Assembly: GCA_029012365.1 (NCBI GenBank) | Contig: JAQXLY010000038.1 | Span: 1-64,000, forward strand | Length of the DNA stretch: 64,000 bases | Source: Lachnospiraceae bacterium | GTDB lineage: Bacteria; Bacillota; Clostridia; Lachnospirales; Lachnospiraceae | Reading direction: 5' to 3' | Shown: positions 44,532 through 54,243 of the stretch, piece by piece | Layout: each line of letters starts with the position of its first letter | How positions within the stretch are numbered: position 1 is the stretch's first letter | Position numbers and translations under genes: made by a program | The notes under the pieces: model-generated | Seen by the model: only the letters and a program-made list of their open reading frames with translations | What the model was told of the DNA's origin: nothing | Databases searched by the model: none

Positions 44532-45485
44532 ATGTTTCATATAATCGGAACCGGTATGTATGTACCGGAGCGTATCGTCACCAATGACGAACTTGCAACA
44601 ATGGTAGACACCAATGACGAATGGATCAGACAGCGTGTCGGTATTGCCGAACGCAGAATCAGTACCGGTGAGTGGACCTCAGAAATGGCTTACAAAGCGG
44701 CACTTCAGGCACTTGAGAACGCAAATTGTAAGCCTGAGGATTTAGACTATATATTAACCGCCAGCGTAAGTGCGGAATGTGTTTCTCCGTCCACTGCCTG
44801 CATGGTACAAAAGCTTTTAGGTGCCACCTGTCCGGCACTCGAAGTAAATGCTGCCTGCTCCGCCTTTCTTTTCCTTCTGGAGACCGCAGCTGGTCTGTTT
44901 GCCCGCGGGAAAGCGAAAAAGATTTTAGTTGTAGGTGCGGAACGCTTAAGCGGCATACTGGACTGGAGCGACCGTAGTACCTGTATTATATTCGGTGACG
45001 GTGCCGGGGCTGCCGTCCTTAGCAATGACAAAGACGGTTATCTCGATTCCGTTGTAACCGTCCACGGTGGTGATGATGTCATTAAGATTCCTCACTTTAC
45101 CGGATGCTCTCCGTTCTTCACCAAAGAGAACGATTCCCCGTATATCCATATGCAGGGACAGGAAACCTTTAAATATGCGGTAAACGCCATTTGCAGCGAT
45201 ATCAATACCCTGCTCGAAAGGAACAGCCTGGCACTGGATGATATCCGTTATATCGTACCGCATCAGGCAAATAAGCGAATCATTGATTTTGCCGCAAAGC
45301 GTTTAAAAACTTCGGAAGATAAATTCTATTTAAACATCGAGCATTACGGCAATACTTCCAGTGCAAGCATTCCGATTGCGCTGGATGAATTAAACCGTGC
45401 CGGAAAATTACAAAGCGGGGATTATATCATTCTTACCGCATTCGGCGGCGGACTTGCAAATGCCGCCTGCCTGATCCGCTGGTAA
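44532..45485 (+). CDS. fabH: 3-oxoacyl-ACP synthase III
   Basis: Starts fatty acid synthesis by condensing an acyl-CoA primer with malonyl-ACP. The 317 residues have the Cys nucleophile in NAACSAFLF near 109, the His in YIVPHQANKRII near 242 and the Asn in HYGNTSSASIP near 272, the complete FabH triad. GGAGG five bases before MFHIIGTG fixes the start. First gene of the operon; 95 bp precede acpP. Confidence 0.96.
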   Translation: MFHIIGTGMYVPERIVTNDELATMVDTNDEWIRQRVGIAERRISTGEWTSEMAYKAALQALENANCKPEDLDYILTASVSAECVSPSTACMVQKLLGATCPALEVNAACSAFLFLLETAAGLFARGKAKKILVVGAERLSGILDWSDRSTCIIFGDGAGAAVLSNDKDGYLDSVVTVHGGDDVIKIPHFTGCSPFFTKENDSPYIHMQGQETFKYAVNAICSDINTLLERNSLALDDIRYIVPHQANKRIIDFAAKRLKTSEDKFYLNIEHYGNTSSASIPIALDELNRAGKLQSGDYIILTAFGGGLANAACLIRW

Positions 45486-45580
45486 AACAGACGGCGAATC
45501 GTACTGTTTCTCACGAAACAACGCCCGGACATTCATGGGCTTGTTCATAAAAACAATTTATTAAAAAGGAGAATAACACT

Positions 45581-45808
45581 ATGTTAGACAAGATCAAAGA
45601 AATTTTAGCAACCAGCCTCTCTATTGATGCAGATTCCATTACCGAAGCAAGCAGCTTCTCCGATGACCTCGGTATCGATTCCCTTGATATCGTTGAATTA
45701 CTTATGAACGTAGAAGAAGAGTTCGGTGTTTCCATCGAGCCGGATCCGTCCATTGCTACCGTAGGTGACCTCATCGCAAAGATTGAGGAGCTTAAGAACA
45801 ACGACTAA
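45581..45808 (+). CDS. acpP: Acyl carrier protein
   Basis: Carries growing acyl chains on a phosphopantetheine arm. The 75-residue acidic helical protein has the modified Ser in DDLGIDSLDIVEL near residue 36. AAAAAGGAG lies ahead of the ATG. Placed between fabH and fabK in the operon, it is the carrier for all neighbouring Fab enzymes. Confidence 0.97.
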   Translation: MLDKIKEILATSLSIDADSITEASSFSDDLGIDSLDIVELLMNVEEEFGVSIEPDPSIATVGDLIAKIEELKNND

Positions 45809-45818
45809 GAGGTGCTTT

Positions 45819-46769
45819 ATGATTCAATCGAAACTCTGTGATTTATTAGGAATTACTTACCCTGTATTTCAGGGTGGTATGGCGTGGATTGCAGACGGCA
45901 AGCTTGCCGCTGCGGTTTCCAATGCCGGCGGACTCGGAATTATTTCCGCAATGAATGCTGATGCAGATTACCTCAGAGAGCAGATTAAAACCGCCCGTGA
46001 ACTGACCGACAAGCCGTTTGGTGTGAACATCATGTTAATGAGTCCTCATGTAGCGGAAGTCGCAAAGGTCGTTGCGGAAGAAAAGGTTCCTGTTGTTACC
46101 ACCGGTGCCGGCAGTCCTGCCGCTTATATGGAAGCCTGGCGTGCCGCAGATATTAAGGTAATTCCGGTCATTGCTTCCGTTGCCATGGCAAAGAAGATGG
46201 AGCAGTGCGGTGCAACCGCGGTCATTGCTGAAGGTCAGGAATCCGGCGGACACATCGGCGAATTAACTACGATGGCTTTAGTTCCGCAGGTATGTGATGC
46301 AGTTTCCATTCCGGTACTCGCTGCCGGTGGTATTGCCGACGGCCGCGGAATGGCTGCCTCCTTCTGTCTCGGTGCCTGCGGCGTACAGCTTGGCACACGG
46401 TTCCTCGTGGCTAAGGAATGCTCCGTTCACCAGAACTACAAGGATATGGTCTTAAAAGCAAATGACACGTCCACCATCACCACAGGCAGACGCTTCGGCG
46501 GGAATACCTGCCGTTGCATCAAAAATCCGTTCAGCCGCGGCTTCATCAAGCAGGAATACGCTCCGGACGCAACCGCCGAGAGCATTGCAGAGCTTGGTGT
46601 AGGGGGGCTGCGTAAAGCTGCCGTGGACGGTGATACAAAGGATGGCTGCTTCTTAGCCGGTCAGATTTCCGGTATGGTAAATAAAGAACAGACCGCCGCC
46701 GAAATTGTTACAGAGCTCGTTACAGAATGCGAAGCTCTTTTGAAAGGAGCAAACGCATGGGTAAAATAG
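45819..46769 (+). CDS. fabK: Enoyl-ACP reductase II (FMN-dependent)
   Basis: Reduces enoyl-ACP in the last step of each elongation cycle with FMN and NAD(P)H. It is a TIM-barrel enzyme of the nitronate-monooxygenase superfamily, not FabI. The 316 residues include VFQGGMAWIADGKLAAAVSNAGGLG, VIAEGQESGGHIG, VLAAGGIADGRGMAAS and GVQLGTRFL, the FMN-phosphate region. AGAGGTG precedes MIQSKLC, whereas the ORF-track start lies in acpP. FabK is typical of triclosan-tolerant Firmicutes. The 3' end overlaps fabD by 13 bp. Confidence 0.95.
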   Translation: MIQSKLCDLLGITYPVFQGGMAWIADGKLAAAVSNAGGLGIISAMNADADYLREQIKTARELTDKPFGVNIMLMSPHVAEVAKVVAEEKVPVVTTGAGSPAAYMEAWRAADIKVIPVIASVAMAKKMEQCGATAVIAEGQESGGHIGELTTMALVPQVCDAVSIPVLAAGGIADGRGMAASFCLGACGVQLGTRFLVAKECSVHQNYKDMVLKANDTSTITTGRRFGGNTCRCIKNPFSRGFIKQEYAPDATAESIAELGVGGLRKAAVDGDTKDGCFLAGQISGMVNKEQTAAEIVTELVTECEALLKGANAWVK

Positions 46770-47671
46770 CATTTTTGTTTTCCGGTCAGGGTGCACAGCA
46801 CCCTGGCATGGGAAAAGACTTATATGAGAATAACAAGGAAGTAGCTGCTCTCTTTGATGAAGCCGAACATCTTCGTCCGGGTACACTGGCACAGATGTTT
46901 GAAGGAGACGAGGCTACCCTCCGTGACACCGCAAACACCCAGCCGTGTCTTTACCTTGCTGATTTTGCTGCCGCACTCGCAGCAAAGAACGCAGGAATCG
47001 TTCCTGACATGGTTGCCGGCTTTTCTCTGGGTGAAATTCCTGCCCTTGCTTTCGCAGGTGCTTATTCGCCGGTCACCGGTTTCCGGATTGCCTGTGCAAG
47101 AGGCCGGCACATGGCAGCTGCCGCAGCAAAAGCACCGGCAGGTATGGCAGCCGTTGTCAAGCTGCCGAATGAAACCGTAGAAGAGCTTGCTTCCCATTAC
47201 AGTGCGGTTTATCCGGTAAATTACAACTGTACGGGACAGTTAGTTGTAGCAGGAAGCACCGAGGAGCTTCCGAATTTCTATGAAGAAGTCAAGGCAGCCG
47301 GCGGAAGAGCCCTCCCGTTAAAGGTAGGCGGCGGATTCCATTCCCCGTTTATGACTCCCGCTGTGGCTGAATTTGAAAAGGAGCTGGCTGCATTTGAGAT
47401 TCAGACGCCGTCTCTCCCGATTTATGCAAACCTGACCGCAGCGCCTTACGGAACGAATGTAAAGGAAACCATGTGCGCGCAGGTCAATCATCCGGTTCTT
47501 TGGGAACGTATCATTCTTTCCATGGCAGAACAGGGTGTCACAACATTCATCGAAACCGGCGTCGGAAACACCCTGCAAAAGCTTGCGGAGAAAATTGTTC
47601 CGACTGCAAAGAGCTATGCGGTAGAAACCGGTGAACAGTTAGAGAAAGTCCTGGCTGCACTTTCCGAGTAA
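46757..47671 (+). CDS. fabD: Malonyl-CoA:ACP transacylase
   Basis: Loads malonyl units onto ACP. The 304 residues show FLFSGQGAQHPGMG, the active-site Ser in AGFSLGEIPAL near 89 (GxSxGE), and the partner His in GGFHSPFM near 195. AAAGGAG precedes MGKIAFLF inside the end of fabK. Fourth gene in the operon. Confidence 0.95.
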   Translation: MGKIAFLFSGQGAQHPGMGKDLYENNKEVAALFDEAEHLRPGTLAQMFEGDEATLRDTANTQPCLYLADFAAALAAKNAGIVPDMVAGFSLGEIPALAFAGAYSPVTGFRIACARGRHMAAAAAKAPAGMAAVVKLPNETVEELASHYSAVYPVNYNCTGQLVVAGSTEELPNFYEEVKAAGGRALPLKVGGGFHSPFMTPAVAEFEKELAAFEIQTPSLPIYANLTAAPYGTNVKETMCAQVNHPVLWERIILSMAEQGVTTFIETGVGNTLQKLAEKIVPTAKSYAVETGEQLEKVLAALSE

Positions 47672-47686
47672 GTAAAGGAGGATACC

Positions 47687-48439
47687 ATGTCAAACAATGA
47701 ACCTATGTTAAAAAATAAAGTTGCCGTCGTTACCGGCGGCTCCCGCGGCATCGGTCGTGCCATTTGCGAAGCATTCTGCAAAAACGGTGCCGATGTGGCT
47801 TTTCTTGATGCAGGAAGTGTTGAAACAGCAGAAGAAACTGCTGCTTACCTTAGCACCTTTGGTACAAAGGTAAAGGCTTATATGTGCGACATTTCCGATT
47901 TTGCAAAGACAAGCGAAGTATTTAAGGAAATCCTTGCCGAGTTCGGCACCGTAGATATCCTTGTAAATAATGCAGGAATCACCCGGGACAAACTGCTTCT
48001 CAGTATGAAGCCTGAGGAATTTACGTCCGTTATTGATATTAATCTGGTAGGTGCTTACAATACCGTAAAGCAGGTATACCCGGTTATGATAAAGAAACGC
48101 TCCGGCAAAATCGTCAACATCAGCTCCGTTTCCGGCATTATGGGAAATGCAGGACAGACAAATTACTCTGCTTCCAAGGCCGGCATAATCGGTTTTACCA
48201 AATCCATTGCCAAGGAAGTGGCATCTCGCGGTATCTGCTGTAATGCGGTCGCACCGGGCTTTGTAAGCACAAGCATGACCACCGCATTTGCAGAAAACGA
48301 AGCACTGGTTTCTTCCATTCCGATGCATCGTTTTGCAAAGCCGGAGGAAATCGCAGACTTAGTTTTGTTCCTGTCCAGTGACAAGGCAGACTATATTACC
48401 GGCGAAGTCATCCGTATCGACGGCGGACTCGCAATGTAG
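47687..48439 (+). CDS. fabG: 3-oxoacyl-ACP reductase
   Basis: NADPH-dependent ketoreductase of elongation. The 250-residue short-chain dehydrogenase has the cofactor loop TGGSRGIGRA near 17-26, NNAGITRDKL, catalytic Ser (ISSVSG) and YSASKAG with Tyr-x-x-x-Lys, all intact. AAAGGAGG lies before the ATG. It is followed by fabF after 10 bp. Confidence 0.95.
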   Translation: MSNNEPMLKNKVAVVTGGSRGIGRAICEAFCKNGADVAFLDAGSVETAEETAAYLSTFGTKVKAYMCDISDFAKTSEVFKEILAEFGTVDILVNNAGITRDKLLLSMKPEEFTSVIDINLVGAYNTVKQVYPVMIKKRSGKIVNISSVSGIMGNAGQTNYSASKAGIIGFTKSIAKEVASRGICCNAVAPGFVSTSMTTAFAENEALVSSIPMHRFAKPEEIADLVLFLSSDKADYITGEVIRIDGGLAM

Positions 48440-48449
48440 GAGGAAAATT

Positions 48450-49676
48450 ATGAGAAGAGTTGTTGTAACCGGCATGGGCGCAGTGACCCCGATCGGTAAT
48501 TCCGTTCCTGAATATTGGAACAGTTTAGTAAACGGCGTAAACGGCATTGCACCGATTACCCACTTTGACACCTCAGATTCCAAATGTAAATTAGCGGCAG
48601 AGGTAAAGAGCTTTGACCCGTCTGCCGTACTCGACAAGGGTACGGTTCGCAAGACCGACCTCTATACCCAGTATGCTCTTGTTTCCGCCGAAGAAGCAAT
48701 GCAGGACTCCGCTATTGCGGGTACGGTAGACGAAACCGAGCTTGGTGTATACTTCGGCTCCGGTGTGGGAGGTATCGATACTACCTTAGAGAACCACGCA
48801 GGACTTCTTTCCGGCGGACCGAGAAAGGTTTCCCCTCAGTTTGTTCCGAAGATGATTATAAACATTGCCGCAGGACAGATTGCAATACGTTTTAACGCAC
48901 ACGGCAATGCGATGTCCATGTCTACCGCCTGTGCCACCGGTACTACCGCCATCGGCGAAGCTTACCGCGCAATTAAGGACGGCTATCTTACCGCAGCTAT
49001 CTGCGGCGGTTCCGAGGCTTCCATTAATTCGCTCTGTGTAGCAGGCTTTGTAAACTGTATGGCACTTTCGCAGGCTACCGACCCGAACGAGGCTTCCCTC
49101 CCGTTTGATTCCCGTCGTGCAGGCTTTGTCATCGGTGAAGGAGCAGGCGCCCTGATTTTAGAGGAGTATGAACACGCTGTTGCCAGAGGTGCAAAGATAT
49201 ACGCGGAAATCTGCGGATACGGCGCTACCTGTGATGCACATCATGTGACCGCTCCGGACCCGGAAGCAACCTATACCGCAAAAGCAATCGAAAAGGCACT
49301 TGCCGGTGTAGATTACAGTGCGGATTCCCTTTACATCAACGCACACGGTACCGGTACTTCCTTAAACGACACCACCGAAACCAAGGCCTTCAAGCTGGCT
49401 TTCGGGGAGAAAGCAAAGGATGTCAAAATCAGCTCCACCAAGTCCATGACCGGACATATGTTGGGTGCCGCAGGTGCCGCAGAGGCGATTGCCTGTGTTA
49501 AGGCATTGGAGACCGGCATTCTTCCGCCAACCATTAACCTGATTTCTCCCGACCCGGTTTGCGACTTAGACTATGTTCCGTGTAAAGCACAGAATGTACA
49601 GGTAGCTACCGCTATCTCTACTTCTCTCGGCTTCGGAGGCCATAATGCCTGTATCGCATTCCGTCTCGTAAAATAA
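48450..49676 (+). CDS. fabF: 3-oxoacyl-ACP synthase II
   Basis: Main elongating condensing enzyme. The 409 residues contain the Cys nucleophile in MSTACATGTTAIGEA near 160, the His in NAHGTGTSLNDTTETKAF near 300 and the His in SSTKSMTGHMLGAAG near 335. TAGGAGG supports the MRRVVVTGMG start; the ORF-track start lies inside fabG. In many Firmicutes accB follows here, but fabZ follows directly. Confidence 0.96.
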   Translation: MRRVVVTGMGAVTPIGNSVPEYWNSLVNGVNGIAPITHFDTSDSKCKLAAEVKSFDPSAVLDKGTVRKTDLYTQYALVSAEEAMQDSAIAGTVDETELGVYFGSGVGGIDTTLENHAGLLSGGPRKVSPQFVPKMIINIAAGQIAIRFNAHGNAMSMSTACATGTTAIGEAYRAIKDGYLTAAICGGSEASINSLCVAGFVNCMALSQATDPNEASLPFDSRRAGFVIGEGAGALILEEYEHAVARGAKIYAEICGYGATCDAHHVTAPDPEATYTAKAIEKALAGVDYSADSLYINAHGTGTSLNDTTETKAFKLAFGEKAKDVKISSTKSMTGHMLGAAGAAEAIACVKALETGILPPTINLISPDPVCDLDYVPCKAQNVQVATAISTSLGFGGHNACIAFRLVK

Positions 49677-49688
49677 ATGAGGTGAACC

Positions 49689-50123
49689 ATGAATAAAGAA
49701 GAGATAATGAACATCCTTCCTCACCGTGACCACATGCTTTTAATCGATGAGGCAGAGGTAAGAGACGGTGTTGCCTACGGTAAGAAAAAAATTACCGGTG
49801 AGGAATTTTTCTTAAAGGGACATTTTCCGGGCAATCCTATCGTTCCCGGTGTCATTCAGTGCGAAATCCTTGCACAGTCTGCCTGTGTCCTTTTAGCCGA
49901 TCAGGCACAGGGCGGAAACATTACCACCCTTTTTACCGGTCTTGAGAAGGTTCGTTTCAAAAATCCGGTAAAACCGGGAGATGTATTTGAAACCGAATGC
50001 TCTATTATAAAAAGCAAAGGTCCTTTCTACTGGGCAAAGGGTACCGGCAAGGTAAACGGCAAGCTTTGCGTCAGCGCGGAGTTCTCTTTTGCCATTTTTC
50101 CGGTCAAGGAGGAAACAGTATGA
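49689..50123 (+). CDS. fabZ: 3-hydroxyacyl-ACP dehydratase
   Basis: Dehydrates hydroxyacyl-ACP. It is a hot-dog-fold protein of 144 residues with [12 protein letters not shown], the catalytic His in [22 protein letters not shown] and the Glu four turns later. GAGGTG precedes the ATG. Its stop overlaps the accD start (ATGA). Confidence 0.95.
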   Translation: MNKEEIMNILPHRDHMLLIDEAEVRDGVAYGKKKITGEEFFLKGHFPGNPIVPGVIQCEILAQSACVLLADQAQGGNITTLFTGLEKVRFKNPVKPGDVFETECSIIKSKGPFYWAKGTGKVNGKLCVSAEFSFAIFPVKEETV

Positions 50124-50935
50124 TTTTTGATAAATGGATTGCGGCATTTACTTCCGAGAAGCTCACCTGTAATGCCTGCAAGAAAGAATTTTCGGTAAAA
50201 GAACTTCGTAAATCGAATTATATCTGTCCGGAATGCGGAAAATATTTCCGCATTGCCGGCAGAGAGCGCATTAACCAGATTGTAGATAAGAAAAGCTTTG
50301 AAGAATTTGCTACCGGACTTTCCAGTGTTGACTTTCTTGATTTTCCGGGCTATGCCGATAAATTACAAAAGGCGAAAGACAATACCGGCGAGGATGATGC
50401 AGTTGTCTGCGGACACGCAACCATCGGCGGGTATCCTTGTGCGATTTTTGTTATGGACTCCCGCTTTATGATGGCAAGCATGGGTTCTGTAGTCGGTGAA
50501 AAAATCACCCGTACCTTCGAATACGCTACCGAGCATAAGCTCCCTGTCATCGGCTTCACTGCATCCGGCGGTGCAAGAATGCAGGAGGGAATTATTTCCT
50601 TAATGCAGATGGCAAAGTGCAGCGCAGCCGTTAAGAAGCACTCCTCCGAAGGCAATCTCTATGTGACGGTACTGACTGACCCTACTACCGGCGGTGTTAC
50701 CGCTTCCTTCGCAATGCAGGGGGATATTATACTTGCCGAGCCAAAGGCTCTTGTAGGCTTTGCCGGTCGCCGTGTTGTTGAGCAGACCACCAAGTCTCAG
50801 CTCCCTGATAATTTCCAGAGTGCAGAGTTTATTTTAGAGCATGGTTTTGCGGATGCCATTGTTCCCCGTGAGGAACTCACCGACACCCTGACCACTATCT
50901 TAAAGCTTCACAGAAAGGAGCAGGCAGCAGGATGA
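50120..50935 (+). CDS. accD: Acetyl-CoA carboxylase carboxyltransferase subunit beta
   Basis: One half of the carboxyltransferase that forms malonyl-CoA. The 271 residues begin with a four-Cys zinc ribbon (CNAC, CPEC near 18-41) and continue with the crotonase-like fold ([41 protein letters not shown]). AAGGAGG overlaps the end of fabZ. The ORF-track start 41 codons earlier lies inside fabZ. The stop overlaps accA by four bases. Confidence 0.95.
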   Translation: MIFDKWIAAFTSEKLTCNACKKEFSVKELRKSNYICPECGKYFRIAGRERINQIVDKKSFEEFATGLSSVDFLDFPGYADKLQKAKDNTGEDDAVVCGHATIGGYPCAIFVMDSRFMMASMGSVVGEKITRTFEYATEHKLPVIGFTASGGARMQEGIISLMQMAKCSAAVKKHSSEGNLYVTVLTDPTTGGVTASFAMQGDIILAEPKALVGFAGRRVVEQTTKSQLPDNFQSAEFILEHGFADAIVPREELTDTLTTILKLHRKEQAAG

Positions 50936-51756
50936 GTATGACACCTTATGAAAAACTGAAGACGGCGCGCCAGAACGGCAGACCGACCGGCGTTGCTTAT
51001 GTGAATGAACTTTTCACCGACCGTATCGAGCTCCACGGTGACCGTCGTTTCAGTGACGACGCCGCTATCGTTTCCGGTATCGGAAGTCTCGACGGTATTC
51101 CGGTTACTTATATCGCTATTGAAAAGGGAACAGATTTAGATTCACGTATGAAGACCAATTTCGGCTGTCCGAAACCGGAGGGCTACCGTAAGGCTCTTCG
51201 TCTGATGAAGCAGGCAGAGAAGTTCCACCGCCCGGTGATATGCTTTGTTGATACCTTAGGTGCATTCTGCGGTGCCGACGGTGAGGAAAGAGGACAGGGG
51301 GAAGCCATTGCAGAAAATATCATGGAAATGCTTGGACTAAAGACTCCTACGATTTCCATCGTAATCGGTGAAGGCGGCAGCGGCGGTGCTTTGGCGCTTT
51401 GTTCCGCAGACCGTGTTTACATGATGGAAAATTCCGTTTATTCCGTTATTTCTCCCGAAGGCTGCGCAAGTATACTTTGGAAGGATGCTTCAAGAGCGGA
51501 GGATGCTGCCCAGTGTCTGCGTATTACCGCAGATGACATGAAGAATTTCGGAGTTGCCGAAACCGTTATCCCTGAAAACTTTGAACAGTTTTCAGAAACC
51601 TGCAACGAGATAAAACAGCATTTAGTTGCCGACTTAAAAGAGCTTATGAAAAAAAATACCGACCTGCTGTTGGAGGATCGTTATCATCGGTTCCGCAAAT
51701 TCGGCATTTATGAGGAGAACGGAGGAACCCATGGAACCACTTTATACCCGATTTAG
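50932..51756 (+). CDS. accA: Acetyl-CoA carboxylase carboxyltransferase subunit alpha
   Basis: Second half of the carboxyltransferase. The 274 residues carry [56 protein letters not shown] and [16 protein letters not shown], all conserved AccA segments. The protein is slightly short at the N-terminus compared with the 315-residue proteobacterial form, as is usual in clostridia. It overlaps accD by four bases and the ligase gene by 26 bp. Confidence 0.95.
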   Translation: MSMTPYEKLKTARQNGRPTGVAYVNELFTDRIELHGDRRFSDDAAIVSGIGSLDGIPVTYIAIEKGTDLDSRMKTNFGCPKPEGYRKALRLMKQAEKFHRPVICFVDTLGAFCGADGEERGQGEAIAENIMEMLGLKTPTISIVIGEGGSGGALALCSADRVYMMENSVYSVISPEGCASILWKDASRAEDAAQCLRITADDMKNFGVAETVIPENFEQFSETCNEIKQHLVADLKELMKKNTDLLLEDRYHRFRKFGIYEENGGTHGTTLYPI

Positions 51757-53389
51757 TACCTCCGCCTTCGACGGGAACGGTGAATTGACCGATTTTACAA
51801 TAAATGCGCCGGAAAACTTTAACTTTGCATACGACGTAATGGATGAAATTGCTGCAAAGGAGCCGGGAAAACGAGCCTTAGAATGGTGCGATGTAAGCGG
51901 AAACAAGCGAACCTTTTCCTTCTCGGAGCTTGCAAAGCTTTCCGTACAGGCTGCCGGTTATCTTCTTTCCATGGGAATCAAAAAGGGAGATCGTGTGCTT
52001 CTTACCATGAAGCGTCATTATGAATACTGGTATCTGCTGCCTGCTCTCATGCGCATCGGTGCCATTACGATTCCGGCAACTCATATGTTAAAGGAAAAGG
52101 ACATCATCTACCGTGTACAATGTGCGGATGCGGTTGCTGTCATTACTGCGGAAGACAGGGAGCTTACCGATGCCATTCTTGCCGCAAAGCCGTCCTGCCC
52201 TACATTACAAAAATTGTTTACGGTTCGTGAAGACCGGGAAGGCTTCCTGCGTCTGGACGAAGGACTTCGTACCATGCCGGAAACCATGGAGCGTATTCCG
52301 ACTCTGGCAAAGGAACCTTTCTTAATGTACTTTACCTCCGGCACTACTTCTTATCCGAAGGCGGTACTGCATGACGGCTATTACCCGCTTGCCCACATAC
52401 CTACGGCAAGGTATTGGCAGAACTGTCAGAATGACGGTCTGCATCTTACGGTTGCGGACACCGGCTGGGCAAAGGCTTCCTGGGGCAAAATTTTCGGCCA
52501 GTGGCTTTGCGGTTCCGCCGTTATGGTGTATGAATATGAACATTTCAACGCTGCCGACATGTTAAATGTAATTGCCCACTACGGTGTAACAACCTTTTGT
52601 GCACCGCCTACAATTTACCGCCTTATGGTGAAGAACGGCATTCCGGCAGATGCCTTTTCAAAGGTGCGCTATGCCACCACAGCAGGCGAGGCATTAAATC
52701 CTGAAATTACAAAACGCTTTGAGGAAATTACCGGCCTTCTGGTACGTGAGGGGTTCGGTCAGACCGAAACTACTCTGGTCCTCGGAAATCTTGTAAATTC
52801 ACCTGCGAAAATAGGCTCTATCGGAAAGGCAAATCCTTTGTATGATGTGCGCCTGATTGATGAAGAAGGTATTGAAGTAGGTGCGGACTGCCGTGGCGAA
52901 ATCGTAATTATTCCTAAGGAAAACCAGCATGGACTGTGCATCGGATACTTAAATGCCGAGGAAACCAGCAGACGTGTATGGAAAAACGGTGTTTTCCATA
53001 CCGGAGACATTGCAACAAAGGACGCAGACGGCTTCTTCTGGTACATCGGACGCTCCGATGATATCATAAAATCCAGCGGTTACCGTATCGGACCGTTTGA
53101 AATTGAAGATGTATTGATTAAACATCCGGCAGTGGCAGAATGCGCCGTAACCGGTGTTCCGGACGAAGAACGCGGTTTTGTTGTAAAAGCCACCATTGTA
53201 TTGATGCCGGGCTTCGAACCTTCGGATGATTTAAAGAAAACCCTGCAAACCTATGTAAAAGAACAGACCGCGCCATACAAATACCCGCGTATTGTCGAGT
53301 TTGTACCGGAGCTTCCGAAAACCTTCAGCGGAAAAATCCAGCGTGCGAAGCTTCGTGAACAGGATGCGGTAAAACAACTATTTCATTAG
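51731..53389 (+). CDS. AMP-forming acyl-CoA synthetase (medium-chain/ACSM-like)
   Basis: Activates a carboxylic acid to acyl-AMP and then acyl-CoA. The 552 residues hold the adenylate motif YFTSGTTSYPKAVLHD near 206, GFGQTETT near 340, YIGRSDDIIKSSGYRIGPFEIE near 436 and the catalytic Lys in TFSGKIQR near 534. The core is complete. GGAGG precedes MEPLYTRF, inside the last 26 bp of accA. As the last gene of the fatty acid operon it may recycle exogenous or membrane-derived fatty acids, or supply a CoA primer for FabH; the choice is inferred. A terminator follows. Confidence 0.88.
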   Translation: MEPLYTRFSTSAFDGNGELTDFTINAPENFNFAYDVMDEIAAKEPGKRALEWCDVSGNKRTFSFSELAKLSVQAAGYLLSMGIKKGDRVLLTMKRHYEYWYLLPALMRIGAITIPATHMLKEKDIIYRVQCADAVAVITAEDRELTDAILAAKPSCPTLQKLFTVREDREGFLRLDEGLRTMPETMERIPTLAKEPFLMYFTSGTTSYPKAVLHDGYYPLAHIPTARYWQNCQNDGLHLTVADTGWAKASWGKIFGQWLCGSAVMVYEYEHFNAADMLNVIAHYGVTTFCAPPTIYRLMVKNGIPADAFSKVRYATTAGEALNPEITKRFEEITGLLVREGFGQTETTLVLGNLVNSPAKIGSIGKANPLYDVRLIDEEGIEVGADCRGEIVIIPKENQHGLCIGYLNAEETSRRVWKNGVFHTGDIATKDADGFFWYIGRSDDIIKSSGYRIGPFEIEDVLIKHPAVAECAVTGVPDEERGFVVKATIVLMPGFEPSDDLKKTLQTYVKEQTAPYKYPRIVEFVPELPKTFSGKIQRAKLREQDAVKQLFH

Positions 53390-53409
53390 TCACTTTTCTC
53401 TTGCATACA

Positions 53410-53448
53410 CCCCTCCGAACTACTATAATAGATTCGGAGGGGCTTTTT
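53410..53448 (+). terminator. Terminator of the fatty acid operon
   Basis: CCCCTCCGAA (53410-53419) and TTCGGAGGGG (53433-53442) are exact 10-bp arms, followed by CTTTTTG. It lies 20 bp after the ligase stop. Confidence 0.92.
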
Positions 53449-53483
53449 GTAATGTACTTTTATCACCGGAAAGGAGACTATGA

Positions 53484-54179
53484 ATGGAGTTCCACGGTCT
53501 GAATAAATTAACTTTACTTGATTTTCCGAAGCATTTAGCCTGCACCGTGTTTACCGGACGCTGCAATCTGCGCTGCCCGTTCTGCCATAATGCAGATTTG
53601 GTTCTTTGCCCGGATTCGCAGCCTCTTATCACCGAAGACACTGTGTTCTCCTTTTTGGAGCGCCGTGCGGGAACGCTGGAAGGGATTTGTATTACCGGCG
53701 GCGAGCCGACCTTACAAAGCGACCTGCTCCCTTTTTTAAAGCGTTGTAAAGACCTTGGATACCTTACAAAGCTCGATACCAACGGCACCCGTCCGGATGT
53801 ACTGAAGGCTGCTCTTGATGCAAATCTGTTAGATTATATTGCCATGGATATCAAAAACAGCCCTGCACGTTATGCCGAGACTGCCGGTCTGCCTTCCGTC
53901 CGTTTTTCTGCCTTTGAAGAAAGTGTCCTGCTTATAAGAAACAGCGGTCTGCCTTATGAATTCCGTACCACTGTTGTAAAGGAGCTTCATACAAAGGAAG
54001 ACCTGTCAGCTGTCGGAGAATGGCTGAAAGGTGCGAAATGCTATGCACTACAGGCATTTAAGGATTCCGGAAGCCTTATAAGACCCGGCTTGTCCGGCTA
54101 TACGGCAGAAGAACTGTCTGCTTTTAAGGACATGCTTTCACCTTATTTTGAAACTGTGTTATTACGAGGCATTGCGTAG
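53484..54179 (+). CDS. Radical SAM activating enzyme (anaerobic ribonucleotide reductase-type, NrdG2)
   Basis: Generates a glycyl radical on a partner enzyme with a 4Fe-4S cluster and S-adenosylmethionine. The 231 residues have the radical SAM motif CNLRCPFCHN near 27, the GGEP motif (ITGGEPTLQSD) near 71, and DTNG near 94. The N-terminal LTLLDFPKHLACTVFTGRC is the pattern of the NrdG2 family (TIGR02495). No NrdD or other glycyl-radical enzyme is adjacent, so its target is not shown by context. AAAGGAG precedes the ATG. Confidence 0.85.
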   Translation: MEFHGLNKLTLLDFPKHLACTVFTGRCNLRCPFCHNADLVLCPDSQPLITEDTVFSFLERRAGTLEGICITGGEPTLQSDLLPFLKRCKDLGYLTKLDTNGTRPDVLKAALDANLLDYIAMDIKNSPARYAETAGLPSVRFSAFEESVLLIRNSGLPYEFRTTVVKELHTKEDLSAVGEWLKGAKCYALQAFKDSGSLIRPGLSGYTAEELSAFKDMLSPYFETVLLRGIA

Positions 54180-54243
54180 TCTTTCAAATACGCCTCACCT
54201 CTTTATACCGTTTGCTTACCTTATTATCACGGAGAATATATTT

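Noticed and set aside
53484-54179. Class III ribonucleotide reductase locus
   Set aside because: Only the activase-like gene is present; no nrdD with a glycyl-radical C-terminus is next to it.
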